In this document: in pieces, positions 25,051-31,969 of the stretch
Numbering within the stretch: the stretch's first letter is position 1
Layout: each line of letters starts with the position of its first letter
From: DASZXJ01 sp035545895
GTDB taxonomy: Bacteria > Planctomycetota > Phycisphaerae > Tepidisphaerales > Tepidisphaeraceae
Reading direction: 5' to 3'
Length of the DNA stretch: 38,085 nucleotides
Assembly (NCBI GenBank): GCA_035545895.1
Contig: DASZXJ010000106.1
Coordinates: 1 to 38,085 of the forward strand
Program-made: the position numbers and the translations under genes
The notes under the pieces: generated by a model
What the model was told of the DNA's origin: nothing
Seen by the model: only the letters and a program-made list of their open reading frames with translations
Databases searched by the model: none

Positions 25051-28000
25051 CTTTTTGATCGTCTTTCATCTTCTGCTGTGCACGACGTTTTGCCTCAAGC
25101 AAGCCGCCCATGTGTGCACCAGGACCGGCACTGGGCATGCCTTTGGGTTCGATCTTTTTGGGTGGCGGCGGGATTGGCTTATCGCTGGCGCCGCCGACCA
25201 CTTGGGAAATATCTCCTTCGACGCCTTTGGCTTCGAATTTTCGCGTGCGATCAATCGAAGAAGACTCCGCCGATGGCATCGGCGGCTTTACTGCGCCTTC
25301 CTGGGTTTGTTCGCGGACGCGCTTGAGGGCGTCCAGAGTCGGTTTTGATTCGATCTTTCGGGTTGTCGTGAAGGATCGGACGAAATTCGCGCCCGCCAAT
25401 ACGGTTTTCTTGGTGGCGTTCCAATCCCACGCGATTCGGCGTACAGCCACGTCGAAAATGATCGTCGCCAATAGAATCGGCAGCAGAAGATCCCAGATCG
25501 GCAGCGGCGAAGCCGTGCGGGTCAACCCTTCGCGGTTGAACAGGTCGGCCGATTCGACATCAAAGGGCTTCAGCACGCGTCCACCGGTACGCCGGGCGAT
25601 ATCGAGAAGCTGCGCATCGTTGCTTTTGAGATCGCGCAGTTCCGGCGAAGAATTCACCGCCATTCCCGAAAGCATCACGCCGTTGCTGCCCTGGGGGCCT
25701 CGATAATTCAGCACGCCGACATAGCTGCCCGGTTGATCAGCCGCAAATTCATCGCTTTGATACGTGCCTGGCCCGGTCTGCACAAAATGGACGGGGATCG
25801 GTTTCATGTCCGGACCGACAACGGTTCCGCCAACCGACAGGAAATTCAAAAACGCCGCGTCGCGGTTCAGCGCTTCGACAACAATTCTTCCCTTGTCGCC
25901 ATTTTGAACGGTCTTGACGTCAAAATCCGCGCTCATCGGCGGGCGAGAGACCGAACGCACGACCTGCGACCAGAATTTCTGATATCCGCCCGACGCCAAC
26001 CAATTGGCTGCCCATTTGTTGTAGGCGTCGCTCGTCCACGCTGCCGCCTTGCCCAAACCCGCCTGCCAGTGCGCCAGCAAGGGGTCGTTGTTCTTCCCCG
26101 CGATCAGGGGCATTTCAACCTGCGGATTTTCCTTCTTGGTCGTTAAGACAAATCCAAAAACATCTGGCAATGCTGTCAAGCCCTTGATCAATTCGCTGGT
26201 CGAGCCCTGGTTCAACTTTACCGGAATGCCCTTGCCATCTTCGAAGATCAGCGAGCGACGAACGACGGTTGCTTCCTTGATGAAAATCTGCGGCAACTGG
26301 TTTGGATTGCTGTCGATCGGTCCATATGCCCGGCCCTTCAAAGCCTGTGCGATGTCGCGCATGGTGGGCGGCAAGCCCTGCGAGCTTCGATCGTGTGGGT
26401 ATACGCTGACCGTGCTGACCGATACCTTGGCCGTCAGATAGGCGTTCATGAGCTGCGCGTTGGGCTTTTGCGGATCGCCGTCGGAAATGACGATCACATG
26501 CTTCTGTTTGGCATCGGAACGGATCAGCCCGCCCTGTCCATTGATGCCGTTGAGCGCAACATCCATTGAGTCATCGAAGCTGGGCATGTCGCCGAGCTTC
26601 ATATTTTTGACGGCCGCGACGACTTTGGAACCGTCAGCTTTTTCCTGGAGGAGATAATCCCACTGGCTGCCGCCCGCGCCGCGAGGCCCATTGCCTCGCC
26701 CCCAGTCATAGCTGATCACGCCGATCTCATCGCGCGCACTGAGTGTTTCGATGGCCTTGAGGGCACATTGCTCGCCCCAATAATTGCCATCCGGCATTTC
26801 GCAGGAATGCATGACCAGCACGAGCGCGCCTTTGGGCATCTGCCGCTGTGACGGGATATCCATGTTGACGGGCAGCACTTCTTCGAGTTTGCTGCCTTGC
26901 CACCCGCCGGCGCCGTACGAGCTTTCCCCGCCGATCATCACCAGCCCGCCGCCCATGTCGTGGACATAGCTGGCAACCATCTTCTGTTCTTCCTCGCCAA
27001 GTCCGCCCGCGCCGCGCGGAACGTTGGCAAGAACGATTGCGTCATAATTCTGCAACTCGATCAGGCTGTGTGGAAACTGCTCGACACTGATCGTTTCGAG
27101 GTTGATCTGCTCTTCCTGTAATGCTTGCCGCAAAATCTGACCGCGGCCATCGGGAACGTTATCGACGTATAGTACCCTGCCCTTGCCGCGAACGAACGTG
27201 AACGCATCGGAGACATTGTTCTGAGTGAGTGTATCGCCGCCTTGCGCATTTCCCACGGCAGAGCCATGGGCGTTGCCGGCGATTTCAGCGGTGACGTTGT
27301 CGGCTTCAAACACTGCATGAAATTGATGGATGACGTTGCCGCCTTCCAGGGGCGGAACGGTGACGCGCTCAACATTGCGGGGACCTTTCAGGGTGACCGT
27401 TCGCGCCGGCTGAATGCCGGGCGTGTTGGGGTCCATGTCCATCGCCTGGTTGTTGTGCAGCACCGTCAACTTGCCGGTGACCGGCGGATTGGTCGCCCGT
27501 AAAATCACTTCGATCGTGAACGGCTCGTTCTCTCGCTTCCAGGTTGGCGCGACAAAACGCTCGACCAGCACCTCATCCTTCAGGTCATAATTCAGGGGCA
27601 TGACATCGATGGGGACATGCTGCGCTGCCGCGGCTGCAGTGGCGGCATCCAGATCGCCATCGGTCATGTTGCCGTCGGAGATCAGGAGCATGCGATGCAT
27701 CGAATCCTTGCTCATGCTCGCCAAGCCCAACTGAATGGCGGCGGAAATATCCGTGCCGTGCCCGTTTTCGCGAATGGCCTGCTCATCCAGGTTCAATGTG
27801 GTATTGGGCAGCGCATCAATCAGGGCTTGTGAGTGGAAACTGATTTGTCCGATCCGGTCATCGGCGGGTTTATGCGCTGCGTCCGATGCCGCGCGCAAAT
27901 AGGCGTTGAGCGCTGCCTGCAAGCTCTTGTCCGGATGCCCGCGCACGTTGTTGACCGATTCGCTGATGTCGCGAAGCACCATGACCTCGGCGATTTTGTT

Positions 28001-28276
28001 TTCGCGCTGCCATCGTGTGCCGGCAATAATCAATACGAGAAGCAACAGGACCAGCAACCGCGCTCCCAGCGCCACCCAACGACGCACCGGCCCAAGCCCC
28101 GCCAGCGAACGCACGGCCAGCCAGACGATGGGTAATGCGATGCCGAAGAATAAAAGCGTCGCCTGCCACCAGTTGAGATACTCCAGTCGTAATGGCCAGA
28201 TGAATGAGAGAATGGCGGGCAGCGGGCTGCCGGCAGCGGGCAGTGAGGAGAGAAGATTGATTGGTTGTGCAAACAT
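25034..28276 (-). CDS. Large membrane VWA / amidotransferase-like protein, paralog A (second MIDAS degenerate)
   Basis: A 1080-residue paralog of the next gene, with the same order: two N-terminal helices (about 35-55 and 70-86), a first VWA with RDISESV (Asp103, Ser105, Ser107) and LISDGNMTDGD, an amidotransferase-like domain (GGGLVMIGGESSYGAGGW, 442-459), a second VWA-like domain, a late helix near 927-945 and the tail LLEAKRRAQQKMK. In the second VWA the MIDAS DxSxS is replaced by MHSCEM (489-494), so metal binding there is probably lost, although VISDGDPQKP remains. I chose the ATG at 28276; the frame is open farther up but only across repeat DNA. The start lies in the loop of a long inverted repeat. 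Confidence 0.87.
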   Translation of the reverse strand: MFAQPINLLSSLPAAGSPLPAILSFIWPLRLEYLNWWQATLLFFGIALPIVWLAVRSLAGLGPVRRWVALGARLLVLLLLVLIIAGTRWQRENKIAEVMVLRDISESVNNVRGHPDKSLQAALNAYLRAASDAAHKPADDRIGQISFHSQALIDALPNTTLNLDEQAIRENGHGTDISAAIQLGLASMSKDSMHRMLLISDGNMTDGDLDAATAAAAAQHVPIDVMPLNYDLKDEVLVERFVAPTWKRENEPFTIEVILRATNPPVTGKLTVLHNNQAMDMDPNTPGIQPARTVTLKGPRNVERVTVPPLEGGNVIHQFHAVFEADNVTAEIAGNAHGSAVGNAQGGDTLTQNNVSDAFTFVRGKGRVLYVDNVPDGRGQILRQALQEEQINLETISVEQFPHSLIELQNYDAIVLANVPRGAGGLGEEEQKMVASYVHDMGGGLVMIGGESSYGAGGWQGSKLEEVLPVNMDIPSQRQMPKGALVLVMHSCEMPDGNYWGEQCALKAIETLSARDEIGVISYDWGRGNGPRGAGGSQWDYLLQEKADGSKVVAAVKNMKLGDMPSFDDSMDVALNGINGQGGLIRSDAKQKHVIVISDGDPQKPNAQLMNAYLTAKVSVSTVSVYPHDRSSQGLPPTMRDIAQALKGRAYGPIDSNPNQLPQIFIKEATVVRRSLIFEDGKGIPVKLNQGSTSELIKGLTALPDVFGFVLTTKKENPQVEMPLIAGKNNDPLLAHWQAGLGKAAAWTSDAYNKWAANWLASGGYQKFWSQVVRSVSRPPMSADFDVKTVQNGDKGRIVVEALNRDAAFLNFLSVGGTVVGPDMKPIPVHFVQTGPGTYQSDEFAADQPGSYVGVLNYRGPQGSNGVMLSGMAVNSSPELRDLKSNDAQLLDIARRTGGRVLKPFDVESADLFNREGLTRTASPLPIWDLLLPILLATIIFDVAVRRIAWDWNATKKTVLAGANFVRSFTTTRKIESKPTLDALKRVREQTQEGAVKPPMPSAESSSIDRTRKFEAKGVEGDISQVVGGASDKPIPPPPKKIEPKGMPSAGPGAHMGGLLEAKRRAQQKMKDDQKDAEQS

Positions 28277-28311
28277 TTTTACTGCCTGCTGCCAGCCGCC
28301 CGCTGCCCGCT
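28214..28311. repeat. Long inverted repeat of GGGCAGC-type sequence around the VWA paralog A start codon
   Basis: Bases 28215-28244 and 28281-28310 are inverted copies with 27 of 30 Watson-Crick pairs, nearly all G-C. Both arms consist of reiterated GGGCAGC-like units. The 36-base loop contains the start codon (28274-28276). The arm downstream of the ATG encodes residues SLPAAGSPLPA of the protein. The outer arm begins only a few bases after the permease stop codon. Confidence 0.85.
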
Positions 28312-28316
28312 GCCCG

Positions 28317-30854
28317 CTAAAACTCAAACACCTGCAACCGATTGTTCCCCGCATCCACCGCGATCACACGATCCCGCTTGTCCACCACCACGCCCCACGG
28401 ATACGCCAGTTCTCCCGGTTCTCTTCCGGCCAATCCCCATTGAGCCAACCCTTTGCCGGTTTCCTTGTCGATCAATTGCACGCGATTATTGCCGAACTCG
28501 CAAACCACCAGTCGTCCCGATGAATCCATATCCAGCCCATATGGAAATCGAAATTCCCCCGGCCCTGAACCGACCTTGCCCATCGTGCGGACAAATGTGC
28601 CATCGGTCTTGAAGACTTCCAGCCGATGATTGCACGCATCGGTGAGATAAAGCAGATCGCGGTCGATCACAATCGATTGCGGCCGCGAAAATTCGCCGTT
28701 ACCCTGCCCGAACTTGCCAAACTGGTAAAGAAATTTTCCATCGCGATCAAAAACCTGGATGCGGTCGTTGTCTCCATATTCGCTGACAAAAATATTTCCC
28801 TTCGAGTCAAACGCGATGTCCGTCGGATAAATGAATTGTCCGGAATCGGTCCCCTTTTCGCCCCATTTTTTCAGCAGCTCACCGGTGGCGGAATAAACCA
28901 GCACGCGGTGGTAATGCGTATCGGGTACATACAGGTTTCCATCCGGCCCGACCGTGAGGCCGACTGGTTTACCTTGTTCCCAGACCGGCGTATGCCAATC
29001 GGTGATGAATTTGCCGTCATGGTCCAGATGCTGAATATGCGCCTGTCGATCGACGATAAAAAATGAATCATCCGCCGCGGAGTAGGCGATGCCGCGCGGA
29101 TAAACCACCTGGCCATGACCGATACCGGTGTCGCACCAAATCGCTTGCGGCTTGGCGCGATCGTGACAGCCGCAAACGAGTCCGACCAACAGCACCATGC
29201 ACATGATTCGAATCGCCCGGCGACCGGCCCACCCCATCGCCAGCGCGATCGCGCCCAGGACCACAACCATGGCCGCCATGACCAGCGAAGCTTCGATCAT
29301 CGCATCGTAGCGAAGCATATGAACCCAGGTCATGAGCATGGGGACGAGCATTTGCGGTTTTTGAGGAGAGATGAGCACCGTGGCGGGCACTTCGCTGAGA
29401 GAGAGGATCAGAACGAACATGGCCGATGCCCCCAGGATTGGCCACGCCAGAGGCCAGATGACGTACCGGGCCGTCTGCATGGCGCTCGCTCCATCGACTG
29501 CCGCAAGGTCGCGTAACTGTCGCCAAGGCCGTGACCACGTAACCGCTGCGGCTGACAGCAGAATCCAGCCGAACCGTCCGACGTACGCCATCACGACAAT
29601 CAGCAGACCTTCATATACCCACCCCAGCCACGGGCGATTGTATAGTCGAATCAGCGCAATGGCGAGAATTTGTCCGCCGATTAGAAATGAAACAACCGAT
29701 ACTCCCACGAACCCCCGGCTCTGCCTGAGGACCGCTCCCATGGCGATCATCATCCCGACAATACCAGTCACCCCCGCCACTTCGATCGATCCGGTTAATT
29801 GAGGTGAAAACTCCTCCCAGATGCGATGAATATCAAAAGGCCGGCCCATCGAAACAATCAGCGCGGCGATCGGCACCGCCAGCGCAACCGCCACGATCAG
29901 CCAACTGCCGGCTTGCGACAATGTCGGCGCATTTAGCGCGGGCGGCCAATGGCCGGTCTCCATGTTCTCGGCGGCGGACAATTTTCTGGCGCCCAGATAC
30001 GCCATCAGCGCCAGCAATCCCACCATCGCCAGCATGGGCAGCGCCGTCTCCACCGCCGCGGCAGCGCGAGCGCTTTGATCGGGCAATGAACCGCTCCCAA
30101 CCGAAGCAACTCCCATCGCCTGCGTGATCGGATTGGCCGGCGATGAATACGCTCCGGTTTCAAAAACCATCCGCACTTCGGTGGCGACCACGCTGATGCC
30201 GGTGGGTTCGTAAACCGCGAATTCCTGCATGGCGAGCATCGACACCGCGCAGGCAGACCCGATGATCGGGCCGGCCAGTTGACGCAACATCACGCGCAAC
30301 AACGCCCCGTCAAGCAGCGCCTGCTGCTGGACTTGCGGATCGGAACGGCGCAGCGACAAACCAACCACAATCGCAGGCAATGGCCACAGCCAGGTCGCCA
30401 GCGACCAGATGCATCTCATTACATCCCAAAAACCAGCGGGATCGAAATCGAGATTCATCAGCCGCAGCAACTGCTTCCATCCATATGCAATCACGAGCGA
30501 AGGCATGAGGAGTGAAATCGGCAGCACAAATCCGAGTACCGGCGCCAACAATCCTTTGCCGCGTCCGATGACCCAGGCGGCCGGAAACGCCAACAGCGTT
30601 GCGATAATCCCAACACCCACACTGTAAAGAACCGTTCGTCTGAGCAACGCCAGGCGGAATTGATCGACATGCAGCTCACGCAGCGTTCGAGGATTTAACG
30701 CGAACTGCGCCGCGATCCACGCCACGGGCAAAGCGCAGCAAATCAATATGACAGTCCACACCAGCGCGGATATGAATTTGCTTACCCCGTCTCCCGCCGG
30801 AAAAGGGTTGGGGTCAGGGTGCGTTCGAGAACCAGAGGCGTTATTTAGTCCCAC
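28317..30854 (-). CDS. Iron(III)-type ABC permease fused to a C-terminal NHL-repeat propeller
   Basis: This 845-residue frame has three parts. Residues 24-545 form a double BPD permease like AfuB/FbpB, with about 12 helices and two coupling loops (LLDGALLRVMLRQLAGP near 181-196; LAAVDGASAMQTARYV near 450-465). Residues 549-563 (IRIMCMVLLVGLVCGC) look like a lipoprotein signal with Cys563. Residues 575-845 contain six NHL repeats, for example YPTDIAFDSKGNIFVSEYGDNDRIQVF, enough for a six-bladed propeller. The GTG at 30854 follows a GTGAGG-like ribosome site. No stop or frame break separates permease and propeller, though an internal start at 29204 is possible. The substrate is probably ferric iron or a related metal/anion; this is inferred. 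Confidence 0.85.
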   Translation of the reverse strand: MGLNNASGSRTHPDPNPFPAGDGVSKFISALVWTVILICCALPVAWIAAQFALNPRTLRELHVDQFRLALLRRTVLYSVGVGIIATLLAFPAAWVIGRGKGLLAPVLGFVLPISLLMPSLVIAYGWKQLLRLMNLDFDPAGFWDVMRCIWSLATWLWPLPAIVVGLSLRRSDPQVQQQALLDGALLRVMLRQLAGPIIGSACAVSMLAMQEFAVYEPTGISVVATEVRMVFETGAYSSPANPITQAMGVASVGSGSLPDQSARAAAAVETALPMLAMVGLLALMAYLGARKLSAAENMETGHWPPALNAPTLSQAGSWLIVAVALAVPIAALIVSMGRPFDIHRIWEEFSPQLTGSIEVAGVTGIVGMMIAMGAVLRQSRGFVGVSVVSFLIGGQILAIALIRLYNRPWLGWVYEGLLIVVMAYVGRFGWILLSAAAVTWSRPWRQLRDLAAVDGASAMQTARYVIWPLAWPILGASAMFVLILSLSEVPATVLISPQKPQMLVPMLMTWVHMLRYDAMIEASLVMAAMVVVLGAIALAMGWAGRRAIRIMCMVLLVGLVCGCHDRAKPQAIWCDTGIGHGQVVYPRGIAYSAADDSFFIVDRQAHIQHLDHDGKFITDWHTPVWEQGKPVGLTVGPDGNLYVPDTHYHRVLVYSATGELLKKWGEKGTDSGQFIYPTDIAFDSKGNIFVSEYGDNDRIQVFDRDGKFLYQFGKFGQGNGEFSRPQSIVIDRDLLYLTDACNHRLEVFKTDGTFVRTMGKVGSGPGEFRFPYGLDMDSSGRLVVCEFGNNRVQLIDKETGKGLAQWGLAGREPGELAYPWGVVVDKRDRVIAVDAGNNRLQVFEF

Positions 30855-30893
30855 ACGCCCTCACCCCGGCCCTTTCCCAGAGGGAGAGGGGGT
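30786..30893. repeat. Inverted pair of CCCTCACCCC-type interspersed repeats at the binding-protein/permease junction
   Basis: One copy at about 30855-30893 reads CCTCACCCCGGCCCTTTCCC and then AGAGGGAGAGGGGG. A diverged copy lies in opposite orientation at about 30786-30824. Both are translated. The first encodes the last residues of the solute-binding protein (TPSPSGKGPG), its TGA and the GTGAGG before the permease GTG. The second encodes THPDPNPFPAGDG near the permease start. Similar sequences are widespread intergenic repeats in many bacteria (from memory). Confidence 0.75.
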
Positions 30894-31934
30894 CATATCG
30901 CGGCCTTCGAGGATTTCCGTTGCGCGACGGATCGCTTGCGGCATTACGCGGGCAACTTCGCGATAATCCACCTGCATCGCCTTGACGTCGTTTTCTTTTC
31001 GTACGGACCATCGCACGAATTTCGCATCCAGCAGCTTCTGCTCAACCTGTTGCGACAGCAGGTAATCGATCAATTTTTTCGCGGTTTCGGTTTTTTGAGT
31101 TCCACTGACCAGGCCGACCGTCGTCGGCAGCATGAGCGTGCCCATCGAGAACTGGTCGGGCAAATGCAGATCCACTTTTTGCCCGTTTTCACGGGCGGAT
31201 TCGACATCATCGTTGTCCGTAAGACCAAAATAAAATGTTCCGCGGCCGACCATGTCGGCAACGACTGAATTTCCTCCCAACAGCCTGACGTTGTGGTCAT
31301 GCAGGTCGCGGAAAAACTGGTCGGCTCTTTCCGGTCCCAACAGGACGTAAATCGCCGCCACATGCCCGCCTGTGGTGCCCGCGGTTGGGCGCGCCATCGC
31401 GATTGGAAAATGGGCGCCGATGTCTGCAAATTCCAGCAACCCCTGCGGCCAAGCCGGCATGGCCGGAGCAGCGAACGATACAATGACCCGCGCTCTTAAT
31501 CCATTGCCTGCCCAACGGTGATCCGGGTCTTTATACATCTGAAAAACGTCAGTCGCCGACGGCGAATCGTATGGCTGAAGCAGTCCCTCCGCGGCCAGAT
31601 TGATCGTGTTGAACGGCTCGTTGCCCCACCAGACATCGCATTGCGGATGCTCTTTTTCGGCGCGCAAACGTTCGGTTAAACCAACGGACTTGGTGGCTTC
31701 GGTATCCGTCACCAGGCGCACGCGAATGCCGGTCCTGTTTTCAAATTCACGAACGATCGGATCGGCGTACGGCTGATCGACGCTGGTGTATAGAACGAGT
31801 TCCTGACTTGAAGTGCGTTCGCAGCCCATGCAAATGAACAATGCCCAAATCCCAGTGACCAATAAATGACCAAGACTCAATGACCAATGACCGGTCATGG
31901 TTGGTGCGTGGTCATTGGAACATTTGTTGGTCAT
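30861..31934 (-). CDS. Iron(III)-type ABC transporter solute-binding lipoprotein
   Basis: A 357-residue periplasmic binding protein. After a hydrophobic leader ending in ICMGC (Cys38), the mature part begins ELVLYTSVDQPYADPIVREFENRTGI, the typical start of FbpA/AfuA ferric-binding proteins. CDVWWGNEPFNTINLAAEG, PTAGTTGGHVAAIYVLLG and GLTDNDDVESA are further family regions. The ATG at 31934 is listed; an ATG at 31898 would give a shorter leader. The leader is encoded by TGGTCATT repeats and the C-terminal tail by another repeat. It is six bases from the permease gene, so the two form an importer pair, but no ATPase gene is adjacent. Confidence 0.88.
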   Translation of the reverse strand: MTNKCSNDHAPTMTGHWSLSLGHLLVTGIWALFICMGCERTSSQELVLYTSVDQPYADPIVREFENRTGIRVRLVTDTEATKSVGLTERLRAEKEHPQCDVWWGNEPFNTINLAAEGLLQPYDSPSATDVFQMYKDPDHRWAGNGLRARVIVSFAAPAMPAWPQGLLEFADIGAHFPIAMARPTAGTTGGHVAAIYVLLGPERADQFFRDLHDHNVRLLGGNSVVADMVGRGTFYFGLTDNDDVESARENGQKVDLHLPDQFSMGTLMLPTTVGLVSGTQKTETAKKLIDYLLSQQVEQKLLDAKFVRWSVRKENDVKAMQVDYREVARVMPQAIRRATEILEGRDMTPSPSGKGPG

Positions 31935-31955
31935 TGGTGCTCGGTCATTGCGATT
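31837..31955. repeat. Symmetric array of TGACC/GGTCA repeats encoding a signal peptide
   Basis: Four TGACC units (31856, 31867, 31881, 31888) face four GGTCA units (31893, 31910, 31929, 31943) about the palindrome ATGACCGGTCAT at 31887-31898. Most have the context GGTCATTGG. The array fills the gap after the Gln-rich gene and runs into the solute-binding protein gene, where it encodes HWSLSLGHLLVTGIWALFI, the hydrophobic core of the leader. Confidence 0.85.
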
Positions 31956-31969
31956 TTGAACGACTACCG

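Noticed and set aside
31837..31955. Phage attachment site or CRISPR leader
   Set aside because: Units are very short, arranged as a mirror array, and no integrase or cas gene is nearby.
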